Source: Pseudeuparius sepicola (Eukaryota; Arthropoda; Insecta; Coleoptera; Anthribidae). Taken from it: a stretch of DNA of 64,000 bases. This document shows, one piece after another, positions 48,330-60,126 of this stretch (position 1 is its first letter; the number at the start of each line of letters is the position of its first letter). The notes under the pieces are model-generated. The model had not been told where the DNA came from and did not search any database. It saw only the letters and a program-made list of their open reading frames with translations. The DNA lies in the NCBI GenBank assembly GCA_963920635.1, contig OY987302.1, positions 31,905,278 to 31,969,277 of the forward strand, in the 5' to 3' direction. Made by a program: the position numbers and the translations under genes.

Positions 48330-48508
48330 CTAGCCCCCCGCGGAGACCGGAGGTCAGGGAAGACGGAACCTCACTCGACGACTTGATCGTTTTGTGTTGG
48401 AGGGTGCAATGTCGTCTGATAACATGTAGGCTGGCTTAACCCGCTCTAGAGCGACTTTTATTTCGTTGCCTTTGATCTCGAGGGTGATGGTTTGTTCGTC
48501 ACGTCGAA

Positions 48509-49399
48509 TTACCTGTCGTCTCTTAAGAAGACGTGGGTGCAGGTGGACAGATTCTGGAATACAAAAGTATTTTTAGTGGAATGACGAGAAACTGGGGCAG
48601 GGCGAAGCTGAGACATCTGGTGACGTAAACGTGTGACGAAGTTGATGTCGGCATCTTGATGGTTCATGTCTGAAGAAGCAACAATTAGTTCACCAGGTAG
48701 TCGAAGGGGTTCTCCGTACACCATCTCGGCAACGGAAGCATTGATGTCTGGCTTGTAGGTGCTGCGAATTCCTAGCAAAATGACAGGCAGTGCTTGTAGC
48801 CATGTCGAACCGGAGTGGCACACGATGGCAGCCTTCAGTTGTCTGTGTAGACGTTCGATTATTCCATTAGATTTTGGGTGGTAGCTGCAGGTCCGATGTC
48901 TGGTTGCACCAAGAGTCATCCCAAGGGTGCGGAACAGAGTAGACTCAAACTGGCGCCCTTGGTCGGTCGTGATGCGCGCAGGTGTTCCAAAACGGGATAT
49001 CCAGCAGTTCATAAGGGCTTCGGCAATATCTTCGGCGCTGATGCATTTTAGCGATCAGATTTCGGGCCATCGAGTGAACCTATCGATAACCGTATGACAA
49101 TATCGGTACGATTCAGCAGGTGGCAAAGGTCCAATGATATCGATGTGTATGTGTTGAAAACGTGCTGTAGGTGGTGTGAAATCTCCCAGCGGGTTATACA
49201 CGTGGCGTGTAACTTTGGCGCGCTGACATTCTTGACAGGCGCGAGCCCATGCGCGGCAATCTTGTGTAGGAATTAAATACCTGTCGACGCAGTGGCGAAG
49301 GAACATACGATCGAGTCAGCGGTGTAGTCGTATCGCAGTAAAGCTTCAAATCGCATCCGGGGACGTTGACAGGCTGAAGATTGAGTGAAGAATCTCTGG
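48509..49399 (-). pseudogene. CsRn1 integrase, frameshifted
   Basis: A zinc-binding segment (CQECQRAK) and the first catalytic region (IHIDIIGPLP) lie in 49,055-49,306. After a shift near 49,040 the frame 48,509-49,012 has ITTDQGRQFES (second Asp) and YHPKSNGIIERLHRQLK (Glu). It ends shortly before the 3' LTR. Confidence 0.85.
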
Positions 49400-50473
49400 T
49401 TAGCAGGTTACGAAGCTCTTCGTCGTTCTCTTGAGAGCGTGCCAAGGTGCCGAGGTCGATGGGATTTGGACCGGTGAGGCATCGACGCGGGAGAGAGCGT
49501 CGGCGATGATGTTGGCAGCTCCCGCCAAGTGCTGGATATCCGTGGTGAACTGGGCTATGAACGACAGGTGGTTCAGTTGCACAGGTGGAAGCTTTTCACG
49601 GCGCTGTTGAAAGGCGTACGTCAAAGGCTTGTGGTCGGTATATATGGTGCAATGTTGAGCTTCGAGAATGTGCGGAAAGTACTGAGTAGCAGCGTAAACG
49701 GCAAATAATTCCCTATAGTATGCAGGCCACTCTGTTTGGCGTGGTGTTAGCTTTTGGGAGAAGAATGCAAGAGGTTCCCATGTTCCGTCGACGTACTGTT
49801 GTAGGCTGGCTCCAACGGCAATGCTGGAGGCGTCTGTAAAAAGTCCGATCTTGGCATTTGGGTCAGGATGAGTCAGCAGAGTAGCGTCAGCGAGGTTCTT
49901 CTTGCATGCTTCAAAAGCTTCTTCTAGGGTGGGTGTCCATGGAATAGACTGGTTACCGCGTAGACCGGAGAGGACGGAGTGAAGAGGACCCTGGGGCTTA
50001 GCGGCTGAGGGAAGGAACCGGCGATAGAAATTTAGCATGCCTAAAAATCGGCGCAGTCCACGTGCAGTTGATAGGCGGTTGCGTGCCAGATGCGGAGACT
50101 TCGTAGCCCAGAAAAGTGACTGAAGGGGAGCAAAGCACGCTCTCTGCAAGGTCGCCAGCCATCTGTTTTCTTGGCAATTATATGAAGAGGAGAAGACCAG
50201 GGGCTCTCTGAACGGCGTGCTGTTCCTTCATGAAGCATAGCATCGAACTCAGATTTTGCGATCCTTAGGCGGTCTGGAGCCAAACGACGTGGGCGACAAG
50301 AAACTGGCGTCCCTGGCATGGTCTTGATATAGTGTAACGTTGAGTGACGTACGTCCCGTTGTGTTCCTGCTGGTCGAATGAGCTCAGGAAACTCAGATAG
50401 TATGACGTGGGCTGGAGACGATGGTGCTGGGCTACGCGATGTTGGCCAGCTGGCAGGGGACAGCAAACTGTGT
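49400..50473 (-). pseudogene. CsRn1 reverse transcriptase (core deleted) and RNase H
   Basis: The RT N-terminus is present to SPLHIIAKKTDGWRPC. At about 50,150 it jumps to sequence following the palm (FLGYEVSASGT in a shifted frame), so the YxDD catalytic site is absent. After the thumb (GLRRFLGMLNFYRRFLP), RNase H follows with LFTDASSIAVGA, YYRELFAVYAA, YTDHKPLTYAF and a typical end IIADALSR. The element cannot reverse transcribe by itself. Confidence 0.88.
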
Positions 50474-50811
50474 CTAATCGTCGATAAGTCGTTTGTTCCG
50501 GCAATCTGGAAGAAGGAAGAAAAATGCTAAGAAATCCGGACCGATGATAGGTACGTCAAAGTCTGCGACAACAAAAATCCAGGTGAAGGCGCGGCGCAGA
50601 CCAAAATTGAGCTTGAGATGCAATGCGCCATATGTTTTGATGGTAGTGTCATTGGCGGTGTGGAGCTCGTAGCCCACTGAGCGGCGACGGTCTTTAAGCT
50701 GTTTGCGGGGAAAACAACATACATCTGAACCAGTGTCGACTAGAAACCTAAATTGCGTGTTTTTGCCTTGGATGAAGAGGCGGCTTCCACCCAGGCGGCA
50801 GCCGGCCGCCG
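50474..50811 (-). pseudogene. CsRn1 aspartic protease
   Basis: The reverse-strand frame contains the active-site segment RFLVDTGSDVC at about 50,730 and the conserved PIIGPDFLAFF. It continues directly to the truncated RT. Protease motifs are intact. Confidence 0.8.
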
Positions 50812-51705
50812 CTACTGCTGGCTGCCGGAGGAGTTTGACTGCCTGAAGTTACAAGGTGAGGTGCATTTCTGCGCTCTTTTACCGTAGCGGCGATGGAACC
50901 AGCATACTTGTTCCTCGGGGGAGTTGCGACGGTTGGTTTCTGAACGGTCCCAGTTGCGTGACCTGGGGCGATGTTGACGGAGGTACTTAAGTTCTATTTT
51001 CATGGCGGTGATCTGGGTACAGATGTCCTCTAGATGATTGGTTAGACTATCCTCGACAGGTACTGGAGTTGATGTTGCGTGCACAGCTGGAGCGACTAGT
51101 CTTTGATGGATGTCAGATGATATTACCTCCATTATCTTGTCGGCCGATGCGGCGATGTCATCCAATGATTGACCGTTTTGTGGTTGAAGGATGGCCTGGA
51201 CGTGGGATGGTAAACGCTGCTGCTATAAGGTACGTAGCAGATCTTCACTTATAGGCATGGAACCGGCTAGTGAGCGGAGGTGACGAAGGAATTGCGAAGG
51301 CTTGCGGTCGCCGAGTTCCTCTTCCATAACTAGCTGTCGTACGCGCTGCTGTTCAGACGCTGATAGGCGTTCAATGAGCTTATTCTTGAGTGTGGTGTAA
51401 GGGTTTTGAGCAGGTGGGTTTTTTATAACATCTTCCATTTCTTGGGCGTAGAGTTCGTCAAGATGCGATACTACATACGTGTATTTGGTAGCCTCCTGCG
51501 TGATACCGGACAGGGAGAAATGGGCCTCGACCTGTGCAAACCAGAGGGCTGGTCTGTCAGCCCAGAATGGGGGCAGTTTCATGACCACACGATGAACAGC
51601 GTCTTCCAATGGTCCAGTCTGCGTAGCGTTCTGTTGTTGAAGGAGTACCTTAAGGGCTTCGCTTTGCTCCTGCAATCTATCGAGCCTTTGTTGGAAGTCC
51701 TCCAT
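50812..51705 (-). pseudogene. CsRn1 gag
   Basis: ATG at 51,705 (the frame is open further upstream through the primer site, which is not coding). It has KLPPFWADRPALWFAQVEAHF, trimmed here as the typical CsRn1 gag core, and ends with the non-canonical zinc motif CWFHRRYGKRAQKC, a CHCC type found in this clade. A frameshift lies between 51,225 and 51,165. Confidence 0.85.
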
Positions 51706-51798
51706 GATTGTTGTGGCTGTTGACGTAAAAGAGGTCGTGGTTGCAGGGCACTGTTCGCGGTAAGGCGCACGGTACGCGTTCACTTTCGGGGTCACCAC

Positions 51799-51931
51799 TA
51801 TGGGAACAACAGTTCTTTTATAAGAATCTTTATTATATCAACTAACATAATATTTACAAAAGTGAAAAGTGAAAACAATAATCAAAATAGCTCCGTTCCT
51901 TGGAAACCGGAGTTACACGGTTGTCGCTACA
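51799..51931 (-). repeat. CsRn1 5' LTR
   Basis: Paired LTR, followed on its reverse-strand downstream side by the tRNA-Trp primer site. Three substitutions against the 3' LTR indicate a fairly young insertion. Confidence 0.9.
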
Positions 51932-51935
51932 ATAC

Positions 51936-52822
51936 TATGACTTATAAGAGAAGTTCACTCGCCTATTTTGACGTTTGGGATATACGTCATCGGGTGATAA
52001 AAGTCGTCCAAATTTACTTGTAGTGTCATTCAAAGTTGGCTTTTGTGGGTTTTGAGATCAAAACATGTAATTTTCATTATAGTTAGTTGTGCACTTATGG
52101 GCTGATTACTTATGGGCTGATCACATTACAGAAAAGGTACACATTTCTGTTTTTTTTCATTATCGCCTCTCATATCGACCAGGATAAAAAGAAGCAAATA
52201 CAGCAGTCCGGAAGCTCGGCGATCGTTCTCGGCTTAAATATCGACAATGACGACCTGTTCAAAATTCGTTCCACACGTGATTATATCTTATTAGTTATAG
52301 TATCATGTTAGGATATCGTTTGTATTTGTTTTTAAGGCAAGTATCGCATTTATTTATGAAATTAATAATTATCTTGCCACAGAACAAAATTTTTGTTCTA
52401 AGTATTGGTATGTTTCTAAAATTCCATTATGGTTTTTATCGCTTTACCCAATTTTGAATTTTAAAGTCTGCGTGTTTATGAATTGTATTAAATTTAATTT
52501 TTTTAAGTTAATGAGTAATTATTGTAGTTTACTTAACTGCACTTTTAAGTATTTTGCCGAGCCTTCTAAAGTTCTTTTTTTTTTCTCAAAAAATTATAAA
52601 TCATGTTAACGCAAGGGACATGTAGCGCTTGTGATATATCGATTGAAAGTACATCAAATAGGTAATTTTACAAGCCGAAGAAGTATCGGCAATTTTCGGG
52701 TTATCCAAAAATATCTCTGAAAGTACGCCATTCTCAAATGTGTTTTTACAGAAAGTAAGATCATCCAAAAATGTTTTTTTCCTTCGAATAAAGTTTCCCA
52801 AAAAATGCGTATTTGTCAAGAT
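51936..52822. other. No supported feature
   Basis: AT-rich DNA between the CsRn1 element and the next MITE. No ORF or repeat that I can identify. Confidence 0.4.
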
Positions 52823-52825
52823 ATT

Positions 52826-53243
52826 GGGTGCGTTTAAGACGACAAAGCGATTGCAATCGCTTGCAAGCAGTTTTATGCTTGCGCGCTTTGAACGGTTTCG
52901 CTAGATTTCAGCAGATTGCAAAATTATTGAGCGTAAAAATTTTGCGCTTGGTCGCTTGCGATTGCTATAAGCGGTTTATTCTAATCTTACTTTGTTCTGT
53001 CAGTTCCATTTATTGACTTTATTTATGTTATTTTGGTGTGGTGAAAGTTATTGTAAAATTTCGATTTCGTGATTTACTTTTTTGGGACTGCATTTGAGCT
53101 TAATTTATTTTTATATCTCGATATTTCGGGCGCTAGCTTTACTGTCATAAATAGCCGTTTAACGAAATGCTAGCGCTAGCAAACGAAAGTAGAAAGCGCT
53201 GCAATCAAAGCGCTTGGTATGATTGGGAGTCTTAAACGCAACC
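52826..53243. mobile_element. MITE, 418 bp, GGGTGCGTTTAAGAC ends
   Basis: Ends GGGTGCGTTTAAGAC and GTCTTAAACGCAACC with ATT on both sides. The ends resemble Harbinger/ISL2EU-like families; the exact superfamily is uncertain. The interior contains short internal inverted repeats (GCGATTGCAATCGC). Confidence 0.65.
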
Positions 53244-53574
53244 ATTCTCGAGTGACTCTCCGTCGATAGACACATGTAGGGTTTCATCTTTTGTGCGAAT
53301 ATAGTATTTTACAAAACTGGTTAAAGTTAGATCAGAATCTTTCTAATAAAAAATGTTTTTAAATTTGTGACCGAGAGAAATTTTTTGAACGAGGTGGTGT
53401 ATACGGAAGTTTTCGTTAAAATCGAAGGACGACATAGGGGTCGTGATCCTTCATAATAGCACAGACTAACGAGTAATACAGACAATTCCTTAATGACATG
53501 TGTCAAAAGGAGAGTCGCTTTATAGCGAAATATCTTCTGAATACATGAATAATGTGCATCATTTTATTTGATTG

Positions 53575-55182
53575 CAGTGGCGCAACGAGGGGGGGGGGCT
53601 GCCGGGCTGCAGCCCCGCCCCCCGAGCTCGTACCAACCAGGCGAAAAAGTGCTAAACAATGCTAGATAAAAACAATGTTATAGAGGAAACATATCATGGT
53701 GATATAACTTTACGATTTTCTATGCCCAGTTAAATTATCTTTCCTTAAAATTTCTAAAAAAAATTGCCTGCGGCGCATTGTAATAAGCGCACTCCTTATT
53801 TTAATTCCCGCTTTTAAAAATCAAAAATCGTTATAAACCCACCAGGAAATAAATTCCTATAGATAGATACCTATCTATATTCGAGATTTGGCCCTTTGAG
53901 GGCATACGTTAATTTATAGGATGTGACAAAGGACCCCGCACACTTTCTTAGTAAAATCCGGCTCCCGTTAATTTTGCTAATTTTTTTATATGTTATTCTA
54001 CACATCATTCAGGTTAAGTCCCCATGGGCAGAAAGAACTAAGACCCCAAGGTTCAGAGATACAGGGTGTTCACGAAATATTGGAGACCCCTCGAACTTTC
54101 TTATTTTTGACCAGAAAAAAAAGTGTTTTATATGAAAGTTGTAGAAAATTTTCTCTACTTTCCAACGGCGCCGTTTTCAGAAAGAAAATCGAACAACGCG
54201 TTTTCAAGGTAGAGACCTAACTTTTGTTTTTTTATTGGTACACACGCAACAGCAATTTCCTATGACAAAAGTTATATAGAACATATTAAATATATATATA
54301 TATATCCTTTGGATCGGAATGAAGCGTAGAATGTAAAAATTCAATAACATACAGGGTGTTCAATTAAAAAAAAGTTAGGTCTCTACCTTGAAAACGCGAC
54401 GTTTGATTTTCTTTCTGAAAACTTTCATATAAGACACTTTTTTTGGTCAAAAATAAGAAAGTTAAGGGGGGTCTCCAATATTTCGTGAACACCCTGTATT
54501 TCTGAACCTTGGGGTCCTAGGACTTTCTGCTCATGGGGACTTTATCTGAATGATGTGTAGAATAACATATAAAAAAATTAGCAAAATTAACGGGAGCCGG
54601 ATTTTACTAAGAAAGTGTGCGGGGTCCTTTGTAGGCACTAACTTATATTTTTACTTCCACATCACTCAAGGAATTCTCTCTCGGACTTTTATGTAATAGA
54701 AAAAAAAGATGATCCACTTCTTACATTTACTACATAGTTAAATTATTATTATGGTTCCTAGTTAAAAAAAGAAAAAAATACAGTCAGTTTACTTGCATAA
54801 TATTTTTTGCTAATGTTAGGTTACTTAATTTTTTTAGTTCATTTAAAATGTTTGACCTTGAAAATTTTAAAATTTTCGCCTGCGCCGCAACCCTTGACAA
54901 TGAACAATGGACTTCTTTTTCCATCGACAAAGTCTATCTACGACCCTGATGTAGGTATAGGTACGTGTGCTGTATTTATCACTCCAAACCGATTGATATT
55001 GAAAAGCTAGGTAATTACTTTGTTCTCTCAAAAAAGCCGAAGACTATACCTAAATGTTTAATTTTAAATTAAGGTTTTACAGCGTTACTCACTTTTATTA
55101 TAATAATTAAGTAATTGTACACAAAAATATTAGTAACATTGTCAACCAGCCCCCCTGTCAATAATTTCTGGTTGCGCCACTG
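53575..55182. mobile_element. Non-autonomous hAT element, 1,608 bp
   Basis: TIRs CAGTGGCGCAAC and GTTGCGCCACTG with a perfect 8-bp duplication TTTGATTG (53,567-53,574 and 55,183-55,190), the hAT signature. A G/C-rich hairpin lies next to the left end. It has no transposase frame. It contains a separate concentric palindrome at 53,926-54,632. Confidence 0.92.
53926..54632. repeat. Concentric palindrome with mariner-type ends at its centre
   Basis: Outer arms begin ACAAAGGACCCCGCACACTT and mirror at 54,632. At 54,062 and 54,496 the mariner-type ends CAGGGTGTTCACGAAATATT face each other next to TA, and the arms continue symmetrically on both sides of that border. A further CAGGGTGTTCAATTA end occurs at about 54,354. 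Confidence 0.8.
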
Positions 55183-55247
55183 TTTGATTGTACATTAATC
55201 TACATAGCGAAGAGATTGTATTAGAACCAAGTTTATGCTTAAAATAC

Positions 55248-55303
55248 TGAGAATTTTGGTTGGTATATACGGGGTACCTCATTGGTATCTACGGGGCACC
55301 ACA
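55248..55303 (-). repeat. Ty3 3' LTR, truncated (about 56 bp)
   Basis: On the reverse strand it begins TGTGGTGCCCCGTAG immediately after the purine tract AAGGAGGGAGGGA (55,304-55,316), then matches the 5' LTR start for about 56 bp. Beyond 55,248 it no longer matches, so the LTR is truncated or replaced. Confidence 0.6.
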
Positions 55304-55316
55304 TCCCTCCCTCCTT

Positions 55317-56550
55317 AATTTGAAAAGGAATTATGATATAATTACTTTTCTGTTATTACGATCGTGATTCTGGCTCTCTTGATTTGATTGCTTTTTGCTT
55401 CTTTCCTTTACTCTCTTACATTGAACTGATCTTTTACATATTGAACTGAGTTGCTCTTATGCCTTTAAAATACTATGCCTTCTTTGTTTCCCCTATAAAA
55501 TTTTTATTTCCTAACATACCTACTCTCTTTATTATTTTTCCTAACCTACCTATTTCTTAACCAGTCTTGACTTATCTACGCTTACATACAAGTACAATTA
55601 CTATCTACTAACATCTTATTGCTTCTTATAATACAATGTTAGACAAATTAAATCTAAATTTCTCAACGATGCACTTACACTTAAACACGCGAGCTTTCTT
55701 TCATCGTCACTCACTGTGCTTGCGTCTTTTTCTCCTCTCCCGACTCCTTTTTCAAGAAGTCATGACCGTATAACTTACGACTCGAAATTTCCTCAAGGTG
55801 CTGGCGGTGCCTCAACCCCAGTGATGCTCCATTATTTGTTCCATATACCATTCGGTGTGGTACCATTGTAGCTATCTCCATTTCCATCGACGACCATGTC
55901 CATTCCCACTCGCTCTAGTAGCAGCGCTGCGGGCGTTGACTGCGGCGGCGATGCTGGCTGGCGCCTGCGAGGCGACTCTCTCCGCGATGCGGCTCTCTCC
56001 CTGGTGGCGGCGCGGCGTTGCTTGCGGCGGCCCCGGCCACGTCACAGGAGGTGGCGGCCCTCCTCGACTGTACTCGTTCCAGATTGCTAAATACCTGCAC
56101 CTGCTACAGTTGTAGGCGCTTGGATGTACCTACTGCCCACTAAACGAGGTACCACGCATGTCACGCGCGTACCGACTCTCGACACTACTCCCAATAAACT
56201 AACCAATTGGCGACCGACTTCTGTTTCCCAGTTTTCATCTGCCTGAGTTACCTTCTTTGTTTTATTATTCTTATACTCGTAATACATCGGTGCGGCATGT
56301 TCTGTTTATTTATGCTATTGAATCTTGGGTATAGGGATCCGTTGACTTTTTTTACAATACCTACGTGCCGATAGTGTATACAACTTTGGGCCTGCTTATT
56401 TTCGTATTATTTTCGTGAAATTCACCTAAATTCATCTGTGCGGAGAGGATCTACAGCCTAAATTTCAAAATTCTTGTTTCATTTTGGAATGACTTTACGC
56501 TCGAATCTGACTACTTAACCTATTCTCAACCTATTATCTACCTGAATTAC
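55317..56550. other. Ty3 3' untranslated internal region with GC-rich block
   Basis: Between the integrase stop and the purine tract. A GC-rich block (about 55,900-56,060) stands out in AT-rich surroundings and has open frames in several phases but no known domain. No env-like gene was recognised. Confidence 0.5.
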
Positions 56551-58434
56551 TCAAATCGGTTTTCTTAAAACCCAAGGATGCTCTTCCTGTATTTCCTCCC
56601 TTGAACGCGTTTGATATGAATGTCCCTGTATATTATCATTGTTTTCATTCCCCGGTGCTGGTGTCCCAGGCCGACGGTCTTGCCCGGCTACAGGTTCATT
56701 ATTATGGTTTATTACTCTGTCGTCATCTCTTGGGCCACGTGCGCGTCGCGCGACGACTTGTGGGCCCCGAGGTTCGTCCTCGTCACCCTCGCTTTCACTA
56801 CTATCTCCGTCGGACTCGCTATTGTTATCACTGTCGTTTAATTGCGGTATATCCTCTATTTCTTCCCACATTTCTTCTTCTTTGTCAACTGCTGTCTCTT
56901 TTTCGGGTTTATGGTCCACTATATTTTTGTCACCTGTCAATGCTCCATTGAACATTTTTAACCTATTTGAATGTACTATTTGTTCCTTTCTCCCGCCGAT
57001 CTCTTTTATTTTCAATGTTACCGGCCCCTTCTTTTCAATAACACGGTACGGCCCCGTCCATTTGGCTTGGAACTTCTTTGCCAATTTATTTCCTGGTATC
57101 ACGGGCGTATTAAGGTACACTCTATCGCCTATTTCAAACTCTTTCTTTGTCTTTTTGGCATTGAATTTCTGGCACCTAATTTGTACTGATTTTTCTATAT
57201 TTTCCTTCGCGTGTTCGTGGGCTAGCTGCATTCTTGCTAACATTTCCGTGGCATAATTTTCGTCTAAGTCATACTCTGCTTTCCTATCTCTTATAGTAAG
57301 GTGCTGCGGCAATTCCATATCTCGTCCGAACATTAAGAAAAATTGCGTCTCTTTTGTGGCACTGTGTACATTATTCCTATAAGCCATTAGAGCGAAGGGA
57401 ATCCAAGTGTCCCAGCTGCATTCGTCGTTACTTACGTAGTGCGAAATATGCGTCTTTAATGTTTTATGGAATCTTTCTATCACTGCATTACCCTGGGGGT
57501 GGTAGGCTGTCGTTTGCAACTTCGTAATATTTAATATTTTACAAATTTCCTTAAAAAGTTTAGACAAAAATTGTGTTTTTTGATCAGTAATTAATTCTCT
57601 TGGGATGCCAAATTGCGTGATTACATTTATGACAAAAGCTTTAGCCACGGTTTCTGCGTGTATGTCGGGTAACGGTATACAGACAGGATATCTTGTCATG
57701 AAATCGATGCATGTCAAAATATACTTATTTCCATTCCTAGTCCTATTCAAAGGACCGACAATATCTAATGCAATTCTCCCAAATACTATAGAGGGTACTG
57801 GCATTTTTTGTAATTCCGCGGGAGGGTTGTAATTACTTTTTCTTACATTACAAGAGTGACAGTTATGACAATATCTCTTTATATCCGTATTCATTTTCCT
57901 CCAATAAAAATCCTTTTTAATCAGCTCTATCGTTTTATTTTCTCCGGCGTGTCCCGCTAAAACATTATTATGGTAAAGATACGTTATATCGTTTATAATG
58001 GACCTCGGCGCATATAATTTATCGCTTCTCTCTGACCCAGTTTTAGTCACGTATACTAGGTCATCAGACCCCAAATAACATTCGGGTCGGTATTTGTTTA
58101 TGTTTTGAATAATCTCCGCCGCTATCTCGTCGTCCCTTTGCCTTCTTAGAATTTCTTCTCGATCCCATATAGTGGCTACTACGGGCGTAATTTCCGTTTG
58201 TTTTTCTTCTGTATTTACGAGCGCGATTCTCGGCGTTTCCTCTTGTAATCTCGTGAGACTGTCCGCGTTAGTGTTCAACCTGCCTGGCCTATACTCAATA
58301 CTAAAAGAGTACTCCATTAAGAACATGACCCATTTCGCTAACCTTGAACTTGATCTTTGATGGTTAATAAATATTTTAGAGGTCGGTGGTCCGTAAAAAT
58401 TAGAAAATGTGTCCCACTTAAGTACTCTCGCCAC
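56551..58434 (-). pseudogene. Ty3 RNase H end and integrase
   Basis: An open frame of 627 codons. It starts in the RNase H-connecting part (EYRPGRLNTNADSLTR). Integrase follows: zinc-binding HHCC (GHAGENKT..., CHNCHSC), first Asp in ALDIVGPL, second in LITDQKTQF, Glu in GNAVIERFHKTLK. A C-terminal GPY-type segment (KWTGPYRVIEKKG) and a charged, Asp/Glu/Ser-rich tail complete it. This is the best preserved frame of the element. Integrase would insert the cDNA. No chromodomain seen. Confidence 0.9.
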
Positions 58435-59398
58435 CTCTTGACCGAGTATACCACTGCCAACGCTTCTCTCTCGATAGTCGAATACCTGCGTTCCGCGTCA
58501 TTTAGACCTCGACTAGCATAGCATACAGGGTGCTCCAAATTATCATACCTCTGGCAAAGAAGAGCACCAGTCGCCATGGCGCTTGCGTCAGTTACTACTA
58601 TGAAAGGTTTACTAAAATCTGGGAACTTTAATATTGGGCTTGTGATTAGTGCATTTTTCAAAATTTAAAAAGATTCGTGTTGTTTTTCCGTCCATCTGAA
58701 GGGTACACCTTTCTTAGTTAATTCCGTTAGTGGCTGTGATATTTTTTAAAATTCCTTTACCATGGACCGGTAGTACAATGCTAAACCTATAAACGCTCTA
58801 ATTTCCTTTACTGTCTTTGGAACTGGGTAGTTCTTTACTACCTCAATTTTCTCAGGATGCGCTTTGTATCCGCTAGAATTTATTATGTGGCCTAGATATT
58901 CAATTTCTTCTTTCATAAAATGACACTTCGTAGGTTTGAACTTTAAATTACTTTCTCTCATTTTATCGAATACATTCCTGAGGCGTTTAAGATGCTCTTC
59001 TACGTCTCCTGCACTAAAAACTATGATGTCATCGAGATATATTAGGCACTCCTTGTAGGTTAGGGTAGAAAACACATTGTGCATTAATCTCTGCCAACTA
59101 GCGGGCGCATTTTTAATCCCATACTCATACGTTTAAACTCGTAATGGTTTTCCTGTGTTGAAAAAGCACTTTTCTCTCTATCTCGCTCGTCTAATTCCAC
59201 TGGGAAATATCCACTAGCCAAATCCATCGTCGAAAATAAACTACAGCCATGCAGTAAGTCAAGGGTGTCCTGTAACCTTGGTAAGGGAAAGAAATCTGTT
59301 TTCGTTATAGCATTTAATTCTCTGTAGTCGATGCATAACCTAAATTGAGGCTCATCTCCTGGGTGTTAACGCTTTTCCACCAGAAGGGCTGGGAAGCT
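58435..59398 (-). pseudogene. Ty3 reverse transcriptase and RNase H, frameshifted
   Basis: RT motifs are readable in order: FSTMDLASGYFP (about 59,235), YEFKRMSMGL (about 59,140), then in 58,746-59,084 the active site YLDDIIVFS and the thumb. A stop or shift follows. RNase H in 58,338-58,661 shows VVTDASAMATGA, EREALAVVY and FTDHRPLKYL. Breaks lie near 59,375, 59,100 and 58,700. Confidence 0.85.
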
Positions 59399-60126
59399 TC
59401 ATGGAGACTGACTTTCCACGATTATGTCGTTATCTATCAGTTCTTGAATTTCCTTCCTTAGAATTTCCTTCCTATAATATGGCACTCGATATGGCCTTTT
59501 AGAAATTGGTGGGACGTTTTCCGTGATGATGCGATACTTGACCTTCGTTGTACATGTCAACTTCGCGCTAGGTGCTCTGAAAATATCTATGTATTCCTCT
59601 ATTAATTCTTTTAGCTTTTCCTCGCTTGAATTGTTCACTTTATCTAGGTGCAATAATCTTAATATTTCCCCTGAGTCCTGTAGATTTACTTTCCTTACTG
59701 ACTTTCCATTCTTGGGTCCCTCACTTACTTCGGCCTCATAGGCTTTTTTCTGCCTTATTTATACTTCTAGCAATGATTATACCGTGAGTTATATCTTGAT
59801 TTGGTTGTACGACAACAATTGGCGTTTCCATTTTTGCAACTTTTCTTATCGTAGCCATACACACTACTTGACTTCTCGGGGGTAACACTAAGTCATTTTT
59901 AAGATACACGTCCATACCTGTCGAGCCTGATGGTTCATCTGTCTCCTGTCGGAAATTGGAGGCAGTGTGCGTTCGCCGATTGTCCTCAAGACGGTTATCT
60001 GACTCTTGGGCTGGTGCTTGTATCTGTCTAACTCTCTCATCCCCTCTTATCATCTCCCTTTCTCTCTTTTGTTCTACTATTTTAATTTTTCCCTCCTTCT
60101 CACTTAGTTTCTCTTGACCTTCCCTC
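59399..60126 (-). pseudogene. Ty3 protease-RT connector and RT N-terminus
   Basis: Two frames. 59,736-60,126 is a charged linker with a conserved-looking end (DITHGIIIARSIN). 59,399-59,653 is the RT start (KVKYRIITENVPPISKRPYR and EIQELIDNDIIVES). The linker overlaps the coiled-coil ORF by a shift. Confidence 0.7.

Larger units (their letters stand above)
48197..51931 (-). mobile_element. CsRn1-type Ty3/gypsy retrotransposon, RT core deleted
   Basis: Bounded by 133-bp LTRs (48,197-48,329 and 51,799-51,931) differing at three positions, about 98% identical. Four-base duplication ATAC on both sides. Next to the 51,799 LTR, the reverse strand reads TGGTGACCCCGAAAGTGAAC, matching a tRNA-Trp primer site, which is the hallmark of CsRn1. 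The gene order gag, PR, RT, RNase H, integrase fits. At 3,735 bp it is short, mainly because the RT palm is missing. Confidence 0.9.

Noticed and set aside
55855..56115. GC-rich open frames downstream of the Ty3 integrase, as a possible env gene
   Set aside because: No signal peptide, transmembrane segment or fusion motif; low complexity Ala/Arg composition in all frames.
56601..57256. Forward-strand open frames over the Ty3 integrase
   Set aside because: Shadows of the long reverse-strand integrase frame.
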